In this document: piece after piece, positions 42,009-49,960 of the stretch
Position numbering within the stretch: position 1 is the first letter of the stretch
Layout of the letters: every line of letters begins with the position of its first letter
Source: Arcobacter venerupis
GTDB lineage: Bacteria; Campylobacterota; Campylobacteria; Campylobacterales; Arcobacteraceae
Direction: 5' to 3'
Assembly: GCF_013201665.1 (NCBI RefSeq)
Contig: NZ_CP053840.1
Location: forward strand, 62,001-126,000
Length of the DNA stretch: 64,000 bases
The notes under the pieces: model-generated
Databases searched by the model: none
Seen by the model: the letters and a program-made list of their open reading frames with translations, nothing else
What the model was told of the DNA's origin: nothing
Made by a program: the position numbers and the translations under genes

Positions 42009-42032
42009 GTAAATTTTACTTATGCATTTTTT
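42002..42032 (+). terminator. strong rho-independent terminator after the phosphate transporter
   Basis: TGCATAAGT / ACTTATGCA, a 9-bp stem (extendable through AAA/TTT), followed directly by TTTTTT. Confidence 0.9.
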
Positions 42033-42085
42033 CTAAATATTTATCTCATTAATGATAAAATCTCTAAAATTTTTATTAGGGATTT

Positions 42086-43003
42086 ATTATCGAAGCTATA
42101 TTCTCAGTTTTACCTGTTTATTTCTTTATCTTATTAGGCTTTATAGCAAAAAAAGTTTTTACTAATCAACTTGATGAGAGAACATTAGTTTTACTTTCAC
42201 TTTATTTTTTTCAACCAGTTCTTATTTTTTGGGGTTTAACAAAAAGACCAATTGATTATGAATTTATTGTATCTCCTATTTTATATTTTCTTATTATGCT
42301 TGTATCTTTAGGTGTTTTAATATTAATTAATAAAAAAATATTTTCTCAAAGACAAGACCAATCAATTTATTTAGCAACAGCATTAGTTGGAAATACTGGA
42401 AACTTAGGAATTCCTCTTGGGATTGCTCTTTTTGGTATGGATTCAGTTCCTTACACAAGTATAATTAATATTGCAAATACTTTTTTTATCTATATTTTTG
42501 CTGTTTATTTTTTTGCAAGAGATAACTTTTCTTTAAAAGAAGCAATAATTTCTATAATGAAAATACCTGGTATTTGGTTCGCAATATTAGCTTTATTAAT
42601 AAACTCACAGGGTGTTGGAATCAATAAACATGTTTATTCTGCACTTGAAATGGGTGCTTATACTTCTATGGTAATTCAACTTATTATTTTTGGTATGTAT
42701 TTATCAAGTGTTAAAGTAAAAATTTTACCTTGGTATTCCTCTTTACATATTAGTTTTGTAAAACATATCTTATTACCTGCTATTGGTATTCTTATAATTG
42801 TTAATTTTACGAATTTAAATTCTTATGTTGCTTCTATTTTAATTATGGAATTAATGGTTCCACTTGCAGTTAATAATGTAAATCTTGCTGCTTTATATCA
42901 TTGTAAACCTTATGATGTTGCAGCATCTATTCTTATTTCTAGTGTTGTTTTTGTTTCTCTATTATATTTTTATATTCAAATTATTGAATATTTTGTTAAG
43001 TAG
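42086..43003 (+). CDS. AEC-family (auxin efflux carrier type) transporter with apparent ATT start
   Basis: 305 residues if read from ATT at 42086, matching the usual family length of about 305. A TAG lies in frame at 42077-42079 and no ATG, GTG, TTG or CTG occurs in frame until the ATG at 42296, which would remove the first 70 residues and two membrane helices. From 42086 the protein reads M-I-E-A-I-F-S-V-L-P-V-Y-F-F-I-L-L-G-F, a typical AEC N-terminus, and TTAGGGA sits 3-4 bases upstream. About ten helices follow, with GNTGNLGIPLGIALFG as the family's conserved motif. It may be translated weakly from ATT, or have lost its start by mutation. Substrate unknown. Confidence 0.75.
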   Translation: MIEAIFSVLPVYFFILLGFIAKKVFTNQLDERTLVLLSLYFFQPVLIFWGLTKRPIDYEFIVSPILYFLIMLVSLGVLILINKKIFSQRQDQSIYLATALVGNTGNLGIPLGIALFGMDSVPYTSIINIANTFFIYIFAVYFFARDNFSLKEAIISIMKIPGIWFAILALLINSQGVGINKHVYSALEMGAYTSMVIQLIIFGMYLSSVKVKILPWYSSLHISFVKHILLPAIGILIIVNFTNLNSYVASILIMELMVPLAVNNVNLAALYHCKPYDVAASILISSVVFVSLLYFYIQIIEYFVK

Positions 43004-43009
43004 TTTTTT

Positions 43010-44800
43010 ATGTGTGGGATAATATGTACAAATTTTTTGTCAAATAAGTTTGATAAATCTTTAGAACTTTTGAATCATAGAGGTCCTGATTTTCAAAAAT
43101 CAATAAAAATTGATAATAAACAGTTTGGACATACAAGACTTGCAATTATTGATTTAGATGAAGAAGCAAATCAACCAATGATATTTGATGATATCTTGCT
43201 TGTATTTAATGGAGAAATTTATAATTACAAAGAATTGATTCACGTGGAACATTTAGAATGTAAAACATCAAGTGATAGTGAAGTCTTAATTAGACTCTAT
43301 CAAAAGTATGGATTTGACTTTTTAAATAAATTAAATGGAATGTTTTCTTTTTGTATTTATGATATGAAAAAAGAGTTATATTTTTGTGCTAGGGATAGAT
43401 ATGGTAAAAAACCATTTTTTTACTATTTTAAAGATAATCAATTTATCTTTTCATCATCAATAAAATCAATATTAAATCTACTTGATTATAAACCAAATCT
43501 AAATAAAGTAGCACTTTCAAAATATATGCAGTATTTTGTCTCTTTTGGTGAAGACACTTTTTATCAAGAGATTTTTAAACTCGAAGCATCTACATATATG
43601 ATTTACGAGCCAAATAAGAGCCCTGAGCTTCAAAAGAAGAAATATTACAAGATAAATACCTATAAAGCAATAAAAGACGAAAAACAGGCTTTAAATGATA
43701 TTGAAGAACTTTTATTCAAAAGTATTGAATATAGACTCAAAAGTGATGTTGAAGTTGCATCACTTTTGAGTGGTGGAATTGATAGTTCATTAATCTCTGC
43801 TCTTTATACAAAAATCTCAGGTAAAAAGATAAATACTTTTAGTGTTGGATATAATGAATACAAAAACTATTGTGAGTTGGATTATGCACAGATAACAGCT
43901 AATCATATTGATTCAAATCATAATCCAGTGATTATAAATCAAAATGAGTATATAAAGCATTTTGAACAAACACTTGATATGCTTGAAGAACCCCATGGAG
44001 ATAGTGCAGCAATTCCTTTAAATATTTTAACAAAACAGATACATAAATCTGGAATAAAAACTGTACTTTCAGGTGAAGGAAGTGATGAGATATTTTTAGG
44101 TTATGATAACTATGCAAAGTTTTTAAAATATTATGAGTTTGAAAAAAGTTTATCAAATGAACAAAATGTTTTTTTAAATGACATAATTGGAGCTTTACAA
44201 AATAATACTAAAGAGAGTGAATATTTAAGAAGAATTGTAAAAAAACAAAATCTTTATAACTCTTTTGGGGAAATTTACACAGATATTCAAAGAAAAAGAT
44301 TGTTTAAAAAAGTACCAACTTTTAAAAGTGAAACAGCAAAACAAGATCCAGTTGATTGGATGAGTTATATTGACTTAAAAATTTGGCTAGGAGAAGCTTT
44401 ATTATCAAAAGTTGATAGAATATCAATGGGAAACTCTTTAGAGGTTAGAACACCGTTTTTAGACTTTAATTTAGTGAATTATATGTTTCGTGTTGACTCA
44501 AATATTAAAGTTGGAGATACAAATAAATATTTATTAAAAAAAATAGCTTCTAAATATATTCCTGAAACTATAATCAATAGAACAAAAAAAGGATTTAATT
44601 CACCTTTCAATGAGTGGTTAAATAAAGAATATAAAGATAAAATACTTGATGTTATAGTTGAAGTAAATAATGAGACAAATTTATTTAATCATGAGTATAT
44701 TTTACATATTTACGAGCTTAGTAAATCCAATAAATTTAAACAACATTTATATTCGCTTTTTGTATTTTCATTGTGGTTTAAAAAAGAATTTTTATCTTAA
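43010..44800 (+). CDS. asnB: asparagine synthetase (glutamine-hydrolysing)
   Basis: 596 residues. MCGI at the start supplies the nucleophile Cys2 of the N-terminal glutaminase domain; LNHRGPDF, HTRLAIIDLDEEANQPM and FNGEIYNYKEL complete it. The synthetase domain has the pyrophosphate loop SLLSGGIDSSLISALY near residue 253, LSGEGSDEIFLGYDNY and LEVRTPFLDFNLV. It could make asparagine from aspartate, but the divergent family also serves amidation of surface polysaccharides. It starts 6 bases after the AEC transporter stop, with only a weak ribosome binding site, so translation may be coupled to it. Confidence 0.9.
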   Translation: MCGIICTNFLSNKFDKSLELLNHRGPDFQKSIKIDNKQFGHTRLAIIDLDEEANQPMIFDDILLVFNGEIYNYKELIHVEHLECKTSSDSEVLIRLYQKYGFDFLNKLNGMFSFCIYDMKKELYFCARDRYGKKPFFYYFKDNQFIFSSSIKSILNLLDYKPNLNKVALSKYMQYFVSFGEDTFYQEIFKLEASTYMIYEPNKSPELQKKKYYKINTYKAIKDEKQALNDIEELLFKSIEYRLKSDVEVASLLSGGIDSSLISALYTKISGKKINTFSVGYNEYKNYCELDYAQITANHIDSNHNPVIINQNEYIKHFEQTLDMLEEPHGDSAAIPLNILTKQIHKSGIKTVLSGEGSDEIFLGYDNYAKFLKYYEFEKSLSNEQNVFLNDIIGALQNNTKESEYLRRIVKKQNLYNSFGEIYTDIQRKRLFKKVPTFKSETAKQDPVDWMSYIDLKIWLGEALLSKVDRISMGNSLEVRTPFLDFNLVNYMFRVDSNIKVGDTNKYLLKKIASKYIPETIINRTKKGFNSPFNEWLNKEYKDKILDVIVEVNNETNLFNHEYILHIYELSKSNKFKQHLYSLFVFSLWFKKEFLS

Positions 44801-44860
44801 GATAAAAGATAGTAAAATCATAATACATACTAAATAATAAATATTTGAAAAGAGATTAAT

Positions 44861-45163
44861 ATGACAATTTTAATACCTGTAGATTCTAAAAATAGACATG
44901 AATGTGTAATTTCATCTATTGAAGAAAATAAAGCGTGGGCGTTTGTAACTTTAGATGAAGGAAAAATCACTAATATTGAGTTTTTTGATAGACGAGAAGA
45001 TATTTCAGTTTGGATTGATGCTGTTGTTGTAATAAATGAATTAGAATACGTTTGGCCTTTTATGGATGAGGGAATAATCGCTTTAATTGCTCCTAGTCAA
45101 AAAAGTATTGATGAAATTGTTGAAGCTTTCTTATTTAAAGATCTACATGATTTTTCTATTTAA
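44861..45163 (+). CDS. unknown 100-residue protein, distantly NifX/NafY-like
   Basis: Starts MTILIPVDS and runs in short strands and helices (AWAFVTLDEGKITNIEFFDRRED; DAVVVINELEYVWPFMDEGIIALIA; SIDEIVEAFL). The order (IPVD opening, strand-hairpin, then a helix after an 'IIAL' strand) recalls the dinitrogenase FeMo-cofactor-binding fold of NifX/NafY/MTH1175 proteins. It lacks any obvious metal-binding Cys or His beyond H13 and C15. The resemblance is weak and no other nif gene is near. Its stop overlaps the bluB-like start by one base (TAATG). Confidence 0.7.
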   Translation: MTILIPVDSKNRHECVISSIEENKAWAFVTLDEGKITNIEFFDRREDISVWIDAVVVINELEYVWPFMDEGIIALIAPSQKSIDEIVEAFLFKDLHDFSI

Positions 45164-45783
45164 TGAAATTTAATAAAAAAGATTTAAATACTCTTACAAA
45201 AATTATCACTTCAAGAAGAGATGTAAGAGGTAATAACTTTATAAATAAAAAGATATCAAGTAAAAAGCTCGATATTATTTTGCAATCTGCTTTAAATGCA
45301 CCATCTGTAGGATACTCTCAACCATGGAAATTTCTTATTGTAAATAAAGAGGAACAAGAGCTTGTTTATAATCATTTTTCTAAATCATTTGAAAAAAGTA
45401 AAAAGAATTTTATTGATAAACCTTTATATAATAATTTAAAACTTGAGGGTATAAAAGAATCTGATATTAATATTGCAGTTTATTACAAAAAAAATAAAGA
45501 TAATGTACTTGGTCAAACATATATGAAAAGAACAGGTGAATATTCTGTTGTATGTGCCATTTTAAATATGTGGCTTACTGCACGAGCTTTAAATATTGGT
45601 ATGGGTTGGGTTTCAATTCTAAAACCTAAAAAAATAAATAAAATATTTGATATAGATAAAAATGAATACAAGTTTATTGCTTATTTGTGTTTTGGTTATA
45701 CAAAAGAATTTTATGATGAGCCAGAACTTAAAAAACTTAAATGGAATAATAAAAAGAAATTAAAAGATTGCCTTTTTACTTAA
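45163..45783 (+). CDS. bluB: BluB-like 5,6-dimethylbenzimidazole synthase (nitroreductase fold)
   Basis: 206 residues. BluB splits FMNH2 with O2 to make the lower ligand of vitamin B12. Matching blocks are SRRDVRGNNFINKKISSKKLDIIL, APSVGYSQPWKFLIV (family APSVG-x-QPW), LKLEGIKESDINIAVYY, YSVVCAILNMWLTARALNIGMGWVSIL. These distinguish BluB from ordinary nitroreductases. No other cobalamin gene is in the window. It overlaps the upstream 100-residue gene by one base and precedes dctP2 by 51 bases. Confidence 0.85.
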   Translation: MKFNKKDLNTLTKIITSRRDVRGNNFINKKISSKKLDIILQSALNAPSVGYSQPWKFLIVNKEEQELVYNHFSKSFEKSKKNFIDKPLYNNLKLEGIKESDINIAVYYKKNKDNVLGQTYMKRTGEYSVVCAILNMWLTARALNIGMGWVSILKPKKINKIFDIDKNEYKFIAYLCFGYTKEFYDEPELKKLKWNNKKKLKDCLFT

Positions 45784-45834
45784 GCCTTTTAATATTTTCT
45801 TAAATATATAATTCTTCAACTTCTAGGAGAAATT

Positions 45835-46899
45835 ATGAAAAAAACAATCAAAAAACTTTGTATTTTATTAACTTTATTTACTGCATCTTCAGTTTTAAGT
45901 GCAAATGAAAAAGTATATAAATTGTCAATGGCTACAACTTGGGGAGAAACTGCATCTCCTTTAATTGATACTGCAAAAAGTATGGCTAAACTTGCAGAAG
46001 AAATGTCTGATGGTAGATTAATCATTAGAGTTGATTCTGCTAATAAACATAAAGCACCTTTAGGTGTTTTTGATATGGTTAAAGGTGGACAATATGATAT
46101 TGCGCATACTGCATCATATTATTGGAAAGGTAAAGATATAAATACTTTACCTTTTACTTCTATGCCTTTTGGTTTAACTTCACCTGAACAATACGCATGG
46201 TTTTACTATGGTGGAGGAATGGAACTCATGAAAAAAGTTTATGATAAACATGGTGTTCTATCATTTCCTGGTGGAAGTACTGGTGTTCAAATGGGTGGAT
46301 GGTTTAAAAAAGAGATTAAAACTCTTGATGATTTAAAAGGCCTAAAAATGAGAATACCTGGATTTGCTGGAGAAATTATGGCAAAACTTGGTGTTCAAGT
46401 TACAAATGTACCAGCAGGTGAATTATTTACTTCATTAGAAACAAATAATCTTGATGCTTTAGAATGGGTTGGCCCTTCTATGGATATTTCAATGGGATTT
46501 CATAAAATTGCACCATACTATTACACTGGTTGGCATGAACCAGCTTCTGAAATGCAGTATATAATTAATACTAAAAAATTTGAAAAATTACCAGCTGATT
46601 TACAACAAATATTAGTTGTTGCTATGAGAGTAAGTGCATATGATATGTATATTCACAATTATGATATGAATGCAAATGCTTGGCAAGAGATGAAATCTGA
46701 GTATCCTAATATTCAAGTGAAAACTTTTGCGAAAGATATTATGGATGCTATGAAAAAAGCTAATCAAGAGTTAAGAACTGAAATGTCAGCAGAAAACCCT
46801 TTATTAAAAGAGATTTTAGATTCACAAGATGCTTATATGAAAAAAGTTAGAGAGTGGACAAAAATGTCTGATTATTTATATTTAAAAGATAACTTATAA
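45835..46899 (+). CDS. orphan TRAP solute-binding protein, paralogue of DctP
   Basis: 354 residues with signal peptide (MKKTIKKLCILLTLFTASSVLSANE). It lines up without gaps over most of its length with the DctP at 28521-29588: ANKHKAPLGV-DMVKGGQY, SYYWKGKDI, GLKMRIPGFAGEIMAKLG, DALEWVGPSMDISMGFHKIAPYYYTGWHEPA and the identical ending KMSDYLYLKDNL. By eye most positions are identical. There are no dctQ or dctM genes beside it, so it may use the permease of the lactate locus with a different ligand or affinity, or serve as a sensor ligand for the kinase. AGGAGA precedes the ATG. Confidence 0.92.
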   Translation: MKKTIKKLCILLTLFTASSVLSANEKVYKLSMATTWGETASPLIDTAKSMAKLAEEMSDGRLIIRVDSANKHKAPLGVFDMVKGGQYDIAHTASYYWKGKDINTLPFTSMPFGLTSPEQYAWFYYGGGMELMKKVYDKHGVLSFPGGSTGVQMGGWFKKEIKTLDDLKGLKMRIPGFAGEIMAKLGVQVTNVPAGELFTSLETNNLDALEWVGPSMDISMGFHKIAPYYYTGWHEPASEMQYIINTKKFEKLPADLQQILVVAMRVSAYDMYIHNYDMNANAWQEMKSEYPNIQVKTFAKDIMDAMKKANQELRTEMSAENPLLKEILDSQDAYMKKVREWTKMSDYLYLKDNL

Positions 46900-46903
46900 T
46901 TTA

Positions 46904-46933
46904 TTAAATAGAGAGAATCTTCTCTCTATTTAA
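46904..46933. terminator. bidirectional terminator between orphan dctP and the Fe-S subunit gene
   Basis: Perfect 14-bp inverted repeat TTAAATAGAGAGAA / TTCTCTCTATTTAA with a 2-base centre, between convergent genes. Confidence 0.85.
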
Positions 46934-47667
46934 AATCCATTTGGATTAAACCCACCAAAATCATCCTCAAAACTTTCATTAAAATCAAAACTTTGCTCAT
47001 ATGGATTTGTATATCCATTTTGAACTGAAATATTTTGTAATTGCATAATATCTGCTTTTGGATCAATACTTTGAGGACAAACTAATGTGCAAGCACTACA
47101 TAAGGTACAATCCCATATTCCACTTGATTGAATTGAATCAAGTATAGTTGCTTTATTTAAGAGTTTTTTATCATTTAGGTATCTCAATGCTCTTGTTAGT
47201 GCAAAAGGGCCTAGAAACTCTTTATTTGCATCGTAAACAGGGCAAGAGCTATAACATGAATTACAAAGAATACAATTACTTTGTGAATCAATTTTCTTTA
47301 TATCTTCTTGAGATATTTCACTTAAATTTTCATTCTCATCTAGTGAAATTTTTGTTTTCTTTATCAAAATTGTTTCATGTGAAACATTTACTATCAAATC
47401 CTTTATTATATTTAAATTTTTAATTGGCTCAATAAAATCATTTTCTTTTATAAATGTCTTACATGCAAGTTTCTCAATTCCGTTTACTCTAATTGCACAA
47501 GAACCACACACACCACTTTTACAACCACATCTAAATGTTAAACTATTATCTTCTTTTGTTTTAATCTCTATTAGCGCTTGGAGTAAATTACTGTTATTAA
47601 CTTCATATTCAGATATATAATTTGGCTCAGAAATTTCACTGTTAAATCTTTTAATAGAAATTTTCAT
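46930..47667 (-). CDS. succinate dehydrogenase/fumarate reductase-type iron-sulfur subunit
   Basis: 245 residues. The N-terminal plant-ferredoxin-type domain has FRCGCKSGVCGSCAIRVNG (2Fe-2S). The C-terminal domain has CILCNSCYSSCPVYD and CTLCSACTLVCPQSIDP, the ligands for [4Fe-4S] and [3Fe-4S] centres. This is the SdhB/FrdB pattern. It overlaps the flavoprotein gene by 4 bases. No membrane-anchor subunit (SdhC/D, FrdC or a CCG-type SdhE) is found next to it, so the quinone link is unknown. It may be soluble, or use an anchor encoded elsewhere. Specific symbol withheld because direction (oxidation or reduction) cannot be told. Confidence 0.88.
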   Translation of the reverse strand: MKISIKRFNSEISEPNYISEYEVNNSNLLQALIEIKTKEDNSLTFRCGCKSGVCGSCAIRVNGIEKLACKTFIKENDFIEPIKNLNIIKDLIVNVSHETILIKKTKISLDENENLSEISQEDIKKIDSQSNCILCNSCYSSCPVYDANKEFLGPFALTRALRYLNDKKLLNKATILDSIQSSGIWDCTLCSACTLVCPQSIDPKADIMQLQNISVQNGYTNPYEQSFDFNESFEDDFGGFNPNGF

Positions 47668-49265
47668 ATTATTTCCTCAAACTCAATTTCGATTTTATCC
47701 CCTACTTTTCTAATCAAAGATGTTTTTTCATATGAATCATTTTTTATTGGATAATCCAATCTATAATGACTCCCTCTACTTTCTAATCTTTCTTTTGCAC
47801 ATAATGCTGTAAGTATTGAAACTTTTACAATATTAATAAATTCAATAAATTCAACTAAGTTTTTATTATAGATTTTTGATTTATCCCCTATTCCCATATT
47901 TGGAATATTTGATTCAATTTCTTTTAATTCTTCTAATAAAATTGACATATCAGATTCATTTCTAAATAAACCTAATTTTTCAAAAAGTAAAGCACTTATC
48001 TCTTCTTTTTTAGAGTAAAAATTCATTTCATTTTGGTTTTTATAAAGATTACTTACAAACTCTTTATCTAAAGATAATTGATTTGATATATATTCAATAG
48101 TTGTGATTTCTTTTGAATTATTAGATGCAATTAATCCAACTATTTTACCAAATGTTACAATTTCTAGTAATGAATTTCCACCTAATCTATTTGCACCATG
48201 AATAAATGATTGCGCACATTCACCACAAGCATAAAGATTCTTTATATTAGTCTTTCCATCAATATCTGTTTTTATTCCACCCATGCTATAGTGAGCGGCA
48301 GGTGTGATTGGTAATAATTCATTCTCTACTTTAATATTTGAATACTGTAAAGCTAATTTTCTTTCTTGAGGGATTAACTCTTTTATCTTATTAAGGCCAA
48401 AATGTCTTAAATCTAAATATACTTTTTCATTATTCAAAATTCGTTCATAGATTGCACGAGCAACTTCATCTCTTGGTTTTAGTTCATCAATAAATCTATT
48501 TTCATCTTTATCTAATAAAAGTCCACCCTCACCTCTAGCGCTTTCGCTTATTAGAATATTTGAGTTTTCTAAAGTTGTTGGATGAAATTGAATAAATTCC
48601 ATATTTGATAATTCAACTCCTGCATTAAATGCAACAACTATACCATCTCCTGTATTTGAATATGAATTTGTAGTATGTTTTGAATAAATGCCTGCATATC
48701 CACCTGTTGCTAATAATACTGTTTTAGAATAATATTCTTTTACAATTCCAGTATTTATGTCAAGTGCTGTTACTCCAATACATAGTTGCTCTTTTATGAT
48801 TAGATTTAACAGTAAATGTTCACTTTCAATTTTAATATTTAAATCTATTGCTTTATCATAAAGAGTATGTAAGACTTTTAAACCAGTATAATCACTTGAA
48901 TAACATGTTCTAATTTTTGATGTTCCACCAAATTTTCTTTGTGCTATTTTATTATCATTAGTTCTATTAAATGGTACTCCAATTTTATCAAGCCACAAAA
49001 TTGCATCTTTAGCATTTTCACACATACGTTTAATATTTTTTTTATTAGCTAGATTACAAGATGCTTTGTATGTATCTTCTATATGATTATTAATATTGTC
49101 ATTTTCTTCGTATATAACAGCATTTATTCCACCTTGTGCTTGTACACTTTGTGAATGAGTAGGAAAAGTTTTAGATAATACTAAAACTTTTGAGTTATTT
49201 TGAGATGCATTTATTGCTGCTGTTAATCCAGCTATACCTGAACCAATTATAAGTACATCAATCAT
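47664..49265 (-). CDS. succinate dehydrogenase/fumarate reductase-type flavoprotein subunit
   Basis: 533 residues from the ATG at 49265, chosen because the protein then opens directly with the FAD fold MIDVLIIGSGIAGLTAAI. Diagnostic are THSQSVQAQGGINAVI (QGG with the FAD-linking His region), HPTTLENSNILISESARGEGG, the catalytic Arg in KPRDEVARAIY, HYSMGGIKTD, and the HGANRLGGNSLLEIVTFG block. Length is short of the usual 580-600, as in L-aspartate oxidase and soluble fumarate reductases, but the partner Fe-S subunit indicates a two-subunit dehydrogenase. It starts 2 bases after the stop of a Phd-like gene. Confidence 0.87.
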   Translation of the reverse strand: MIDVLIIGSGIAGLTAAINASQNNSKVLVLSKTFPTHSQSVQAQGGINAVIYEENDNINNHIEDTYKASCNLANKKNIKRMCENAKDAILWLDKIGVPFNRTNDNKIAQRKFGGTSKIRTCYSSDYTGLKVLHTLYDKAIDLNIKIESEHLLLNLIIKEQLCIGVTALDINTGIVKEYYSKTVLLATGGYAGIYSKHTTNSYSNTGDGIVVAFNAGVELSNMEFIQFHPTTLENSNILISESARGEGGLLLDKDENRFIDELKPRDEVARAIYERILNNEKVYLDLRHFGLNKIKELIPQERKLALQYSNIKVENELLPITPAAHYSMGGIKTDIDGKTNIKNLYACGECAQSFIHGANRLGGNSLLEIVTFGKIVGLIASNNSKEITTIEYISNQLSLDKEFVSNLYKNQNEMNFYSKKEEISALLFEKLGLFRNESDMSILLEELKEIESNIPNMGIGDKSKIYNKNLVEFIEFINIVKVSILTALCAKERLESRGSHYRLDYPIKNDSYEKTSLIRKVGDKIEIEFEEII

Positions 49266-49267
49266 AG

Positions 49268-49654
49268 TTAATCCCAAAATTCTTTTAGTGGTTCGTCTTT
49301 ATCTTTTGTTAAATCTGAATTAAATGAAAATTCAAGATTATCTATTTCATTTTCTTTTATGATAATTGAATTATTATCTAAGTCTATTTCCTTATTAATT
49401 TCAGCTTTTTGTTTTAGAGTTGCTGCTTTTATAAAGCCATTTGCTTTATTTGTTTGTTGTTTTAAAGTTAGATATTCTGTCATTATTTTTTCATAATAAT
49501 TGAAATCAAGAAGTATAATTCCAGGTTTACCATCCCTTAAAATTATTGCTTTTTCAATTTCTTCTTTATTCAATTTATCAAAAATATTTTTGCTTTTTCT
49601 TACAAGTTCTGTTGAAGAAAACATTTCATTTGAAGTATATTGTAACAATCCCAT
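49268..49654 (-). CDS. Phd/YefM-like antitoxin-family protein without a toxin partner
   Basis: 128 residues. The N-terminal 70 (MFSSTELVRKSKNIFDKLNKEEIEKAIILRDGKPGIILLDFNYYEKI) match the Phd/YefM DNA-binding fold (short helix, then a strand 'AIILRDGKPxxILL' and 'xxYE'). The last 55 residues are polar and acidic, longer than usual antitoxin tails. No Doc, RelE or HicA-like toxin lies on either side; instead the flavoprotein gene follows after 2 bases. It may be a transcriptional autoregulator of the dehydrogenase operon rather than an antitoxin. Tandem 12-bp repeats lie in its promoter. Confidence 0.8.
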   Translation of the reverse strand: MGLLQYTSNEMFSSTELVRKSKNIFDKLNKEEIEKAIILRDGKPGIILLDFNYYEKIMTEYLTLKQQTNKANGFIKAATLKQKAEINKEIDLDNNSIIIKENEIDNLEFSFNSDLTKDKDEPLKEFWD

Positions 49655-49668
49655 ATATATTCCTTTTA

Positions 49669-49692
49669 TGTATTATAATATGTATTATAACA
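49669..49692. promoter_or_regulatory. tandem 12-bp repeats upstream of the Phd-like gene (likely operator and promoter)
   Basis: TGTATTATAATA is followed at once by TGTATTATAACA. The core TATTATAATA is a perfect palindrome. Read on the minus strand the repeats contain TATAAT hexamers 20-30 bases before the ATG. A Phd-type autoregulatory site overlapping the promoter fits well. Confidence 0.55.
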
Positions 49693-49960
49693 CATAATAG
49701 AATTATTGAATGTTTTTATTAGCATAAATTTTTTCTAGAGTATATTTCTAATCCAATACATATTTTAGGCTTCTAATTTGAGTTTTATTACATAAAAATA
49801 CATTTTTAATTTAAATATGATATGTAAGATTTAAACTAGAGTAAATTATATATAATAAAATTTTATATAAGTGAAAATGATTTATATTATGATTTAAAAA
49901 AAGAGTTATAATAGATTTATAATAGATTTATTTTATATCCATAAAATTTATTTATGGATA
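49693..49960. other. AT-rich intergenic region without a recognised gene
   Basis: The gene-free gap from 49655 to 49960 holds the tandem repeats above. It also contains a direct repeat TTATAATAGAT (49907-49917, 49918-49928) and a hairpin ATATCCATAAA / TTTATGGATAT (49935-49945, 49951-49961) at the 3' end of the PhoH-like gene, perhaps its terminator although a U-run is missing. I see no open frame with a ribosome binding site. Confidence 0.5.

Noticed and set aside
49268-49692. A type II toxin-antitoxin pair
   Set aside because: Only the Phd-like half is present; neither neighbour resembles a toxin.
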